Source: Pseudomonas cremoricolorata
GTDB taxonomy: Bacteria; Pseudomonadota; Gammaproteobacteria; Pseudomonadales; Pseudomonadaceae
Assembly (NCBI RefSeq): GCF_000759535.1
Contig: NZ_CP009455.1
Location: 4,030,001 to 4,094,000 of the forward strand
DNA length: 64,000 bases
Direction of reading: 5' to 3'
The notes under the pieces were generated by a model, which was not told the origin of the DNA, did no database searches, and saw nothing but the letters and a program-made list of their open reading frames with translations. Position 1 is the first letter of the stretch. Each line of letters starts with the position of its first letter. A program made the translations under genes and the position numbers. This document shows, in pieces, positions 28,860 through 36,388 of this stretch.

Positions 28860-31031
28860 CTACCCCATCTTCACCTCTTGCAACCGCGCCAGGCTATGGG
28901 CCAGTTCGGCGCGGCGGAAGGGTTTGCGCAGGACTTCGAAGCCGTGCAATTCGGTGGGGCTGAGGTTGGCATAGCCGGTGATGATGAGGATCGGCAGGTC
29001 GGCCATGCGCTGGCGCAGCTGGTGGGCCAGTTCGGCGCCGGTGGTTTCGGCCATGACGTGGTCGGTCACCAGTACATCCAGGGCCAGGCCCTGATCGATC
29101 AGTTGCAGGGCCTGCGCCGCGCTCTGTGCTTCGGTGACCTGATACCCCAGATCACGCAACTGCAACGCAGTGGCCTGACGAACGATGTCTTCATCGTCCA
29201 CCAGCAGCACGTGGGCGCTGTACAACGGCGCCTGCGACAGTGGCATATCGCTCTCGCGAGGCAAGCTCGGCGCCCGGCTTGCCGGCAGCCACAAGGTGGC
29301 TTCCGTGCCAAGGCGCAACCGTGAGCGCACGGTGAAGCCACCGCCAGATTGCACTGCCAGGCCTTGGACCATCGGCAGGCCCAGGCCGGTGCCCTGCCCC
29401 ACGGCCTTGGTCGAATAGAACGGCTCGAAACAGCGCGCCAGAACACTCTCATCCATACCGCAACCGTTATCGGCAACCTGCAGCCAGATCACCTGGCCGG
29501 CAACGATACCCGCAGGACGCACGGTCGTCTCGTCAGCCACACCGGCGCGGATTTGCACGCGTCCGCCTTCAGGCATGGCGTCACGCGCATTGACCACCAG
29601 ATTGAGCAAGGCCAGCTCCAGTTGCCCGGGGTCGACGACCACCCCGGGCAGATCAGCGTCGACTGCGATGTGAATATCGATGGTCGGCCCCAGGGAGCGG
29701 GCGATCAGTTCGCGCATATCGTCGATCAGCCCAGCCAAGCCCACCACCTGCGGCTTCAAGGTCTGGCGTCGGGCGAAGGTGAGCAGTCGGCCGACCAGGG
29801 TGCGAGCACGGTCGGCGGCCTGCAGGGCGCTGTTGACCAGGCGTTGCGAGCGATCATCCGGCAGCCGTCGTTGCACCAGCTCCATCGAAGCGATGATCGG
29901 GGTGAGCATATTGTTGAAGTCGTGGGCGATGCCACCGGTGAGCTGGCCGATCATCTCCATCTTGCGCGCTTCATGCAGTTGCACCAGCGACGCTTCGCGC
30001 TGGGCCAGCATGCTGGCCACCCGCTGTTCGAGACTGGCATTGAGCGCGATCAGCTTGGCCTCGGCACGGGCATGGGTGATGGCCGACCAGGCTAACTTGG
30101 CCGTTTCTTCGATCAGCAGGCACTCATCTTCAAGAAATGCATGGGGCGTATGGAAATGCACGGCCAGGGTCGCTTCCAGGCCACTGCTACCGGTCACCGG
30201 CAGCAACAGACTGGCGCACAGGTCGGCCTGCTCGCCGGCGGCAAAATCACCCACGATGCGCTCACCGTTGCCCAGACGTTGGTGGAGGTGCTCGGCAAAG
30301 TGCGCGTACTGGTGCTGACCGGCCATCGACGGCGCCCCATCGAGCCATTGTTGCTCAACGACAAAATGCCGCGTGTCACCCTTATCCTGAGCGAAGAACA
30401 CCCGCGATGCACCCAGGTATTGACCCAGTCGGCTGACTGCCTGTGCTTCGATCTGCGCAGCATCGCCCAGTGCTGGCAGTGTGCGGCCAAGCTCGAGCAG
30501 AAACGCCTGGCGCCGCTCGAACTGCACCCGCTCGGTGGTTTCGGTGACGATGCACAAGATGCCACCGACGCTGCCATCGACCTCGCGCACTGCCGAATAC
30601 GACACGTCGAACCAGGCTGTCTCACCCAGGCCACGACGCTCTATATAGAAGGGTCGATCTTGTGCCGAGAACGTCTCGCCGGTTTCGCGCACACCGCGCA
30701 GCAGCGGCTCGAGGTCATCCCACAGCTCGCTCCAGTTCTCCTGCGCAGGCCGTCCCAGGGCCTTGGGATGCTTGGCGCCAATGGTCGGAGCGTAGGCGTC
30801 GTTATAGAGGGCGATATACTCCGGCCCCCAGAACAGAACGATCTGCGCCTTGGCCGGAAGGATGGTGGCCATCAGCGTCTGCAGACTGGCCGACCACTGG
30901 TCGGGGGGGCTCAGGGGCGAGCGAGACCAGTCCAGTGCCTGAAGCAAGGTTGCAACCGTCCCACCCTCACGCAAGAAGCCCGGGAAATTGGCGCTCCGAC
31001 GCTCTGCGGCGCCGTCTGTCAAGGAATTCAT
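28860..31031 (-). CDS. PAS/GAF hybrid sensor histidine kinase with C-terminal receiver
   Basis: 723 residues, cytoplasmic. A PAS domain (about 55-170; LFWGPEYIALYNDAYAPTIG), a GAF-like domain (about 180-330), a HisKA domain of the GGIAHDFNNMLTPI type, HATPase (LLNLVVNARDAMPEGG; GTGLGLPMVQGL) and a C-terminal receiver (VLLVDDEDIVRQ, Asp in LVTDHVM, Lys in VLRKPFRR). Proteins of this build are common Pseudomonas orphan kinases; the N-terminal PAS often binds a cofactor, and some relatives are light or redox sensors. No response regulator is adjacent, so the phosphate target is unknown. Confidence 0.88.
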   Translation of the reverse strand: MNSLTDGAAERRSANFPGFLREGGTVATLLQALDWSRSPLSPPDQWSASLQTLMATILPAKAQIVLFWGPEYIALYNDAYAPTIGAKHPKALGRPAQENWSELWDDLEPLLRGVRETGETFSAQDRPFYIERRGLGETAWFDVSYSAVREVDGSVGGILCIVTETTERVQFERRQAFLLELGRTLPALGDAAQIEAQAVSRLGQYLGASRVFFAQDKGDTRHFVVEQQWLDGAPSMAGQHQYAHFAEHLHQRLGNGERIVGDFAAGEQADLCASLLLPVTGSSGLEATLAVHFHTPHAFLEDECLLIEETAKLAWSAITHARAEAKLIALNASLEQRVASMLAQREASLVQLHEARKMEMIGQLTGGIAHDFNNMLTPIIASMELVQRRLPDDRSQRLVNSALQAADRARTLVGRLLTFARRQTLKPQVVGLAGLIDDMRELIARSLGPTIDIHIAVDADLPGVVVDPGQLELALLNLVVNARDAMPEGGRVQIRAGVADETTVRPAGIVAGQVIWLQVADNGCGMDESVLARCFEPFYSTKAVGQGTGLGLPMVQGLAVQSGGGFTVRSRLRLGTEATLWLPASRAPSLPRESDMPLSQAPLYSAHVLLVDDEDIVRQATALQLRDLGYQVTEAQSAAQALQLIDQGLALDVLVTDHVMAETTGAELAHQLRQRMADLPILIITGYANLSPTELHGFEVLRKPFRRAELAHSLARLQEVKMG

Positions 31032-31187
31032 CTCATACAGACCATCGTTTTCAACGGGCCTGGGTGCCCGAGTCTGACTCTTATGAGAGCAATCGGCCGC
31101 AGTCGTTCCACAGGAATTTTCACGATTGCGCCACGCGTCTCAACCAGCAGCGCACTGCCAACGGTTTAACGCTAAGGGATACTTGGC

Positions 31188-31203
31188 TTGACGTTTACGT
31201 AAG
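31188..31203 (+). promoter_or_regulatory. LiuR-type operator upstream of the MerR gene
   Basis: TTGACGTTTACGTAAG contains two ACGT cores two bases apart with matching flanks, similar to the TTKACGTWWACGTMAA-like site I recall for LiuR. It lies 54 bases before the liuR start, and TTGACG could also be a -35 hexamer. Confidence 0.5.
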
Positions 31204-31256
31204 GCGGACAGTAGCGTTACCTCAACGACGTGCAGCCCTTCCCTGCGAGCCCCAGC

Positions 31257-31658
31257 ATGAGCCATCCGACTTACAGCATTACAGACCTGTCCCGCGAGCT
31301 CGACATCACCACCCGAGCCATCCGCTTCTATGAGGAACAGGGCCTGCTCAGCCCCGAACGACGCGGCCTTGAGCGGATCTACAGCGCCCGTGACAAGGTC
31401 ACTCTGAAGCTGATTCTGCGCGGCAAGCGCATCGGTTTCTCGCTTGCCGAGTGCCGCGACCTCATCAGCCTGTACGATCCCAGTGGCGGTAACACCCGCC
31501 AGTTGCACAGCATGCTGGCGAAAATCGCCGAGCGGCGTGCGCAGCTGGAACAGCAGATGCTCGACATCCAGCAGATGCATCTGGAGCTGGACACCGCGCA
31601 GGAACGCTGCGAGCAAGCCCTGGCCACGGCCAGCGATGCGCCCTCTTCGATTGCCTGA
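31257..31658 (+). CDS. liuR: MerR-family regulator, LiuR-like
   Basis: 133 residues. The N-terminal MerR wHTH (YSITDLSRELDITTRAIRFYEEQGLLSPERRG) is followed by a dimerisation coiled coil and an unremarkable C-terminus lacking metal-binding cysteines. LiuR controls leucine/isovalerate degradation genes in Pseudomonas. Here the next gene, 18 bases on, is mvaB, which performs the last step of that pathway, supporting the assignment. The other liu genes (acyl-CoA dehydrogenase, carboxylase subunits) are not in the window. Confidence 0.82.
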   Translation: MSHPTYSITDLSRELDITTRAIRFYEEQGLLSPERRGLERIYSARDKVTLKLILRGKRIGFSLAECRDLISLYDPSGGNTRQLHSMLAKIAERRAQLEQQMLDIQQMHLELDTAQERCEQALATASDAPSSIA

Positions 31659-31676
31659 CCCACGAGGAATCACGCC

Positions 31677-32576
31677 ATGTCACTGCCTCGATCCGTCGAA
31701 CTGGTGGAAGTCGGCCCACGCGACGGCCTGCAGAATGAAGCCCAGCCGATCAGCGTCGCCGACAAGGTGCGCCTGGTCGAGGATCTGACTACGGCCGGGC
31801 TGCGCAACATTGAGGTGGGCAGCTTCGTCTCGCCCAAGTGGGTGCCGCAGATGGCCGGCTCTGCCGAGGTATTCGCCGCGCTGACGCCGCGCCCAGGGGT
31901 GACCTATGCCGCACTGACGCCAAACCTGCGCGGGCTGGAAGACGCCTTGGCCGCCGGCGTGCGCGAAGTGGCGGTGTTCGCCGCCGCCAGCGAGGCGTTT
32001 TCCCAGCGCAACATCAACTGCTCGATCCAGCAAAGCCTGCAACGCTTCGAACCGATCATGGCGCGTGCCCAGGCCGAAGGTGTACGGGTGCGCGGCTATG
32101 TCTCGTGCGTGCTCGGGTGCCCCTACCAGGGTGAAGTGCGTGCCGAAGAAGTGGCGCCGGTGGCCGAAGCGCTGATGGCCATGGGGTGTTACCAGGTATC
32201 GTTGGGTGACACGTTGGGCACCGGCACCGCCGGCGCCACTCGACGCCTGTTCGAGGTGGTCGGTGCGCGGGTGCCACGGGCGCAGCTGGCCGGGCATTTC
32301 CACGACACCTATGGCCAGGCCATCGCCAACGTGTATGCCAGCTTGCTGGAGGGTATCGGGGTATTCGACAGCTCGGTGGCCGGGCTCGGCGGCTGCCCGT
32401 ATGCCAAGGGCGCCACCGGCAACGTGGCCACGGAAGACCTCGTGTACCTGTTGCAAGGCCTGGGCATAGAAACCGGTATCGACCTCGACTTGCTGGTAGC
32501 CGCCGGGCAACGCATCAGCGCAGTGCTCGGCCGTGCCAGCGGTTCACGGGTCGCACGTGCGCGCGCTGCCGGCTAA
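31677..32576 (+). CDS. mvaB: Hydroxymethylglutaryl-CoA lyase
   Basis: 299 residues. It cleaves HMG-CoA into acetyl-CoA and acetoacetate in leucine catabolism. The TIM-barrel DRE-type motifs are present: VEVGPRDGLQNEA at the N-terminus (catalytic Arg-Asp), VSLGDTLGTGT, GHFHDTYGQA with the metal His ligands, and the signature loop GLGGCPYAKGATGNVATED with the active-site Cys. Start at 31677. It forms a two-gene unit with liuR; the acetoacetate product could feed a CoA-transferase such as the one at 19031-20435. Confidence 0.94.
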   Translation: MSLPRSVELVEVGPRDGLQNEAQPISVADKVRLVEDLTTAGLRNIEVGSFVSPKWVPQMAGSAEVFAALTPRPGVTYAALTPNLRGLEDALAAGVREVAVFAAASEAFSQRNINCSIQQSLQRFEPIMARAQAEGVRVRGYVSCVLGCPYQGEVRAEEVAPVAEALMAMGCYQVSLGDTLGTGTAGATRRLFEVVGARVPRAQLAGHFHDTYGQAIANVYASLLEGIGVFDSSVAGLGGCPYAKGATGNVATEDLVYLLQGLGIETGIDLDLLVAAGQRISAVLGRASGSRVARARAAG

Positions 32577-32612
32577 AAAGGTTCACCGCGTGCACTGATG
32601 TGTTTCGGGAAG

Positions 32613-32652
32613 TGTTACCCCACCCCAATTTCCAGCGAAAAATCGGGTAACA
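32613..32652 (+). promoter_or_regulatory. Putative CbrB-type upstream activating inverted repeat
   Basis: TGTTACCC (32613-32620) and GGGTAACA (32645-32652) are perfect inverted copies 24 bases apart, about 90-120 bases before a sigma-54 promoter. Enhancer-binding proteins such as CbrB use TGTTAC-like sites upstream of crcZ/crcY. The role is inferred from position and symmetry. Confidence 0.55.
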
Positions 32653-32735
32653 GGGAAACAAATCGACAGAATTCACCGAGGCAAAATGTCGCACTCAAAA
32701 CCTAAACTATTGATTTTAAAGGGCTACCAAAAGTT

Positions 32736-32749
32736 GGCACGCCATCTGC
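32736..32749 (+). promoter_or_regulatory. Sigma-54 (RpoN) promoter of CrcY
   Basis: TTGGCACGCCATCTGCT contains the -24 GG (32736-32737) and -12 GC (32748-32749) with exactly ten bases between them, matching TGGCAC-N5-TTGC except for one base. Transcription should start near 32761. Confidence 0.8.
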
Positions 32750-32760
32750 TATATATTCCT

Positions 32761-33128
32761 GCATAACAAGAACAACAAATGCCTCACCCAATAAAAACAA
32801 CAGACAACGGTTCTGACATAACAAGAACAACACGGCAGAAGCGTAGCAAGCAGATCTTTTTGAAGTAGAAGGGTTTTCCCGGGGTCACAGCCCCGCAGCC
32901 TGGCACAGAACAATAAAACTACCCTCAGGTAGCGGCAGCCACGGTTGGATCAGCAATGATGAATCCCCGACAGCGCTCAAAAAAATACGTTTGCTCTTGT
33001 GCCCCGGATGGGGGCCACCGCAACACCCGGACACGCCAACAAAAACAACAATCGGTGTGTCACGAACAATAAAAAGAGCAGGCAATCGACTTTGAGGGGA
33101 GCTTAGGCTCCCCTCAGTGCTTGGTGCC
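32761..33128 (+). ncRNA. crcY: CrcY small RNA (Hfq/Crc-sequestering, catabolite repression)
   Basis: No protein gene fits this stretch. It holds six A-rich CA motifs of the AANAANAA type: 32765-32778, 32790-32800, 32820-32833, 32907-32919, 33038-33051 and 33064-33077, for example AACAAGAACAACAA. Hairpins lie between them (CGGGG...CCCCG near 32880, CTACC-CTCA-GGTAG near 32920). CrcZ/CrcY-type RNAs use such motifs to titrate the Hfq/Crc complex and relieve carbon catabolite repression. The sigma-54 promoter, the upstream inverted repeat and the mvaB-mgtC location all agree with CrcY of P. putida. The exact 3' end is uncertain; a 10-bp hairpin at 33093-33116 lies near it. Confidence 0.85.
33093..33116. 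terminator. Hairpin at the crcY 3' end, overlapping the mgtC stop codon
   Basis: TGAGGGGAGC (33093-33102) pairs perfectly with GCTCCCCTCA (33107-33116), loop TTAG. The right arm contains the TGA of the convergent mgtC-like gene. No long T tract follows on either strand. Confidence 0.55.
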
Positions 33129-33641
33129 TTCTTCCTTTTTCTTTTCCTCCTGCTCCCCGCCCATCCGCTCGACCAGCGCCGGCATGCTGCTCAGCACCAG
33201 CAGCGCCAGCAGCGTACTGATCAACGCCGTGGCCTCGCGCCCCATTCCCGCCGCCGTGCCTATTGCCGCCGTCATCCATAGACCCGCCGCCGTGGTCAGC
33301 CCTTTGACGTGACTGGGATCACCGCCATTGCCCTTGAGAATGGTGCCCGCACCAAGAAAGCCGATACCGGCGACGATGCCCTGAATCACCCGGCTCAAGG
33401 CCTGCTCGTCGGCACCGGCCATGCTCGGCGCCAGCACGAACAGCGCAGCCCCCAGCGACACCAGCATGTGCGTGCGCACCCCGGCAGACTTGCCGCGGTG
33501 CTCGCGCTCGAAACCCAGCACCGCGCCAAGCACTGCCGCCATCATCAGGCGCACCAGAATGCGCGCCACCTCCTGCTCATCGGTGATGTCGGCGAACTCG
33601 GCAGTCACCGCCGCCCAGACGTTCTCCAGCCAGTCATCCAT
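33114..33641 (-). CDS. MgtC/SapB-family membrane protein
   Basis: 175 residues with about four to five membrane helices. MMAAVLGAVLGFEREHRGKSAGVRTHMLVSLGAALF is the MgtC/SapB signature and GIVAGIGFLGAGTILKG the second conserved block. The C-terminal tail is strongly charged (EEKKKEEGTKH). MgtC proteins of other bacteria act in Mg limitation and inhibit the F-type ATPase; the short form here lacks the C-terminal cytoplasmic domain of Salmonella MgtC. Start at 33641 with GGAG upstream. Its end overlaps the antisense crcY transcript. Confidence 0.88.
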   Translation of the reverse strand: MDDWLENVWAAVTAEFADITDEQEVARILVRLMMAAVLGAVLGFEREHRGKSAGVRTHMLVSLGAALFVLAPSMAGADEQALSRVIQGIVAGIGFLGAGTILKGNGGDPSHVKGLTTAAGLWMTAAIGTAAGMGREATALISTLLALLVLSSMPALVERMGGEQEEKKKEEGTKH

Positions 33642-33781
33642 CGAAACGTCTCCAGCCTGCTGATAGAGCATGGACCCCGCACCTGAGGGCGAGTGCCATC
33701 GGCGCCGTTAAGCGCGCGAATGCAGCAACCTGCACTGACGCACAGTCACACGCCTGTCAGCCAAACCGAAAGGAGTTCGCC

Positions 33782-34021
33782 ATGCCTGTCCAGATCGATG
33801 CCACCACCCATCGCTGCACCCTGATCGGCGCCGAGCGCACGCTCGAAGCCGAAGGCGTCCAGATCGAGATCATCACCGACGAACAACTGCGCATGTCGGT
33901 CGCGCTACTGGAGGATTTGCGCGTGCCGATCACCGAGGCTGAGGCCGATGCGCTGACTGTGGCCGGCGCCCGCGACAGCCGTAAACACCTCAAGGCCAGC
34001 GTTCCCGGCTCGGTGATCTGA
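33782..34021 (+). CDS. Hypothetical 79-residue protein
   Basis: A small acidic soluble protein (MPVQIDATTHRCTLIGAERTL...) with a good ribosome-binding site (GAAAGGAG) and ordinary codon use. The first half looks beta-rich and the second half helical. I recognise no family. It stands between mgtC and a MocR-type gene, transcribed in the direction of the latter. Confidence 0.65.
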   Translation: MPVQIDATTHRCTLIGAERTLEAEGVQIEIITDEQLRMSVALLEDLRVPITEAEADALTVAGARDSRKHLKASVPGSVI

Positions 34022-34100
34022 GCACGAGCAATGCAACTGATACGGTGTTATTCGCAATTACTGAGCCTGTGCTGAAAACAGCTCGACAGCCATAGTGGCA

Positions 34101-34119
34101 GGCGGTTGAATCAACCGCC
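34101..34119. promoter_or_regulatory. 19-bp perfect dyad upstream of the MocR gene
   Basis: GGCGGTTGA-A-TCAACCGCC is perfectly symmetrical around one base and lies 31 bases before the ATG at 34150. It may be an operator for the regulator itself, or a leader hairpin. Confidence 0.4.
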
Positions 34120-34149
34120 CTGTCCACTTGATCTGCCCGCCGAGCCGCC

Positions 34150-35562
34150 ATGAAACGCTACGAACGCTTTGCCGATGACATCGCCGAACTGATCCGCAGT
34201 GGCGTACTGGGCCCAGGCCAGCGTATCCCTTCCGTGCGCTACGCCAGCCAGACCCACGGCGTCAGCCCTTCGACAGTCTTCCAGGCCTACTACCTGCTCG
34301 AGCGCCGCGGCCTGATCCGTGCTCGTGCGCGCTCGGGCTACTTCGTCAACAGCCATGTGCCACGCACCTTCGTCGAGCCACAGGCGCTGGCGCCGGTCAG
34401 CGAGTCCACCGAGGTGGATGTCAGCGGGCTGGTGTTTTCAATTCTCGACTCGATCAAGGATCCGTCCACCGTACCGTTCGGTTCGGCGTTCCCAAGCCCC
34501 AGCCTGTTCCCCTTGCAGCGCCTGGCGCGCTCGCTGGCCAGTGCCACGCGCAGCATGGACCCGCAGGTGGTGGTCAGCGACCTGTCGCCGGGCAACCCGC
34601 AACTGCGCCGGCAGATCGCCCTGCGCTATATGGTCGGCGGGTTGATGTTGCCCATGGAGGAACTGCTGATCACCAACGGCGCCCTGGAAGCGCTCAACCT
34701 GTGCCTGCAAGCGGTGACCGAACCCGGTGACCTGGTGGCCATCGAAGCGCCGGCCTTCTATGCCTGCCTGCAAGTGCTCGAACGGCTCAAGCTCAAGGCC
34801 GTGGAAATTCCCGTGCAGCCGCGTCAGGGCATGGACCTGGAGGTATTGGCGCAGACTCTGGACAAGCACCCGATCAAGGCGGTGTGGTGCATGACCAACT
34901 TCCAGAACCCGGTGGGCGCAAGCATGCCCGAGGCCAGCAAGCAGGCCCTGGTCGAGCTGCTGCGCAAGCACCAGGTGCCGCTGATCGAAGACGACGTCTA
35001 CGCCGAGCTGTATTACGCGCAGCAGGCGCCGAAACCGGCCAAGGCCTTCGACACCGAGGGCTTGGTGATGCACTGCGGCTCGTTTGCCAAGAGTCTGGCC
35101 CCGGGGTATCGGGTGGGCTGGGTGGCCGCCGGGCGCTACGCGCAGAAGATCGAACGGCTCAAGCTGATGACCTCGCTGTGCGCCTCTATGCCGGCCCAGG
35201 CGGCGATTGCCGACTACTTGCAGCACGGCGGCTATGACCGTCACCTGCGCAAGTTGCGCTATGCCCTGGAGGGGCAGCAGGCCAACATGCTGGCAGCGAT
35301 TGCCCGCTATTTCCCGGCGCAAACCCGGGTCAGCCAGCCTTCGGGCGGGTATTTCCTGTGGCTCGAGCTGCCCGAGCAGGTCGATGCGCTGAAACTGTTC
35401 CAGCTGGCGCTGGCCCAGGGCATCAGCATCGCGCCAGGGCCAATCTTCTCGCCGACCCAGCGTTTCGGCCACTGCATTCGCCTGAACTACGGCAGCCCCT
35501 GGACCGAGACCACGGAAAAAGCGATGGAAACCCTGGGCAAGATCATCCGCTCGTTCCTTTGA
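34150..35562 (+). CDS. MocR-type regulator: GntR wHTH fused to a PLP aminotransferase domain
   Basis: 470 residues. An N-terminal GntR wHTH (YERFADDIAELIRSGVLGPG, QTHGVSPSTVFQAYYLLERRGLI) is joined by a linker to a fold-type-I aminotransferase domain (about 110-460). The PLP-binding Lys is in HCGSFAKSLAPGYRVGWV, and CMTNFQNPVGASMPEA and LIEDDVYAEL match the family. These proteins regulate vitamin B6, GABA or amino-acid genes and rarely act as true aminotransferases. The target is unknown; the neighbouring SDR gene is convergent and less likely. Confidence 0.9.
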   Translation: MKRYERFADDIAELIRSGVLGPGQRIPSVRYASQTHGVSPSTVFQAYYLLERRGLIRARARSGYFVNSHVPRTFVEPQALAPVSESTEVDVSGLVFSILDSIKDPSTVPFGSAFPSPSLFPLQRLARSLASATRSMDPQVVVSDLSPGNPQLRRQIALRYMVGGLMLPMEELLITNGALEALNLCLQAVTEPGDLVAIEAPAFYACLQVLERLKLKAVEIPVQPRQGMDLEVLAQTLDKHPIKAVWCMTNFQNPVGASMPEASKQALVELLRKHQVPLIEDDVYAELYYAQQAPKPAKAFDTEGLVMHCGSFAKSLAPGYRVGWVAAGRYAQKIERLKLMTSLCASMPAQAAIADYLQHGGYDRHLRKLRYALEGQQANMLAAIARYFPAQTRVSQPSGGYFLWLELPEQVDALKLFQLALAQGISIAPGPIFSPTQRFGHCIRLNYGSPWTETTEKAMETLGKIIRSFL

Positions 35563-35574
35563 ACATGCCCGCGC

Positions 35575-36321
35575 TCAGCGCCCGCCGCCCACATCCAGCA
35601 GGCTGCCGGTGCAGTACGAGGCTTTGTCCGAGGCCAGCCAGAGAATCGCCTGGGCCACTTCCTCGGCCTCACCGCCGCGGCCCATGGGCACGCCGGCCTG
35701 CAGTTTGCTGACCCGCTCGCCATCGCCGCTCAGCTGATGGAAGCCGGTATTGATCAGGCCTGGGCGCACGGCATTGACCCGCACGCCCTCGCCTGCCAGC
35801 TCTTTGCTCAGGCCAATGGTGAAGGTGTCCAGTGCACCTTTGGAGGCGGCGTAGTCAACGTACTCGCCGGGCGAGCCGAGCCGCGCCGCCAGCGACGACA
35901 CATTGACGATGCTCCCGCCCTCGCCGCCATGACGCTGCGACATGCGCAACAGCGCCTGGCGAGCACAGAGCATCGGCCCGACCACGTTGATGTTCATCAT
36001 GCGCAGCAGGCGTGCTTGATCCATGCCTTCCAGGCGGCTTTGCAGGTCGGTGGTGCCGGCGTTGTTGACCAGTACGTCGAGGCGGCCGAAGCGCTGGTCG
36101 AGCTGGGCGAACAGCTGCGAAATCTGCTGCTCGTCGCTGGCATCGGCACGAACGGCGATGGCCTCGGCGCCCAGTTGACGCACGGCCTCGAGCACCTGCT
36201 CGGCGGCCTGTTGGTCGGCATGGTAGTTCAGGCACAAGCGGTACCCCTCGCGGGCTGCCAACAGCGCCGTGGCAGCGCCGATGCCACGGGTAGCACCGGT
36301 GATGAGCATGACCTTGTTCAT
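35575..36321 (-). CDS. Short-chain dehydrogenase/reductase (SDR)
   Basis: 248 residues. The cofactor loop TGATRGIGAATA, NNAG in VLVNNAGTTDLQ, catalytic Ser in IVNVSSLAAR and YAASK (VDYAASKGALD) are the classical SDR set. The C-terminal PEEVAQAI-like segment (AEEVAQAILWLASDK) fits glucose/3-oxoacyl reductase-like members. The substrate is not known. Start at 36321 (MNKVMLITGATRG). Confidence 0.88.
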   Translation of the reverse strand: MNKVMLITGATRGIGAATALLAAREGYRLCLNYHADQQAAEQVLEAVRQLGAEAIAVRADASDEQQISQLFAQLDQRFGRLDVLVNNAGTTDLQSRLEGMDQARLLRMMNINVVGPMLCARQALLRMSQRHGGEGGSIVNVSSLAARLGSPGEYVDYAASKGALDTFTIGLSKELAGEGVRVNAVRPGLINTGFHQLSGDGERVSKLQAGVPMGRGGEAEEVAQAILWLASDKASYCTGSLLDVGGGR

Positions 36322-36388
36322 ATCCAGTTCCTGATCTGATGACACTCCACACCCTAGACCAACAGGCCGCCGCTGCGACTCTGCCACC

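Noticed and set aside
32885..33085. 66-codon minus-strand frame inside the crcY region
   Set aside because: No ribosome-binding site, no similarity I recognise, and it is antisense to a well-supported small RNA.
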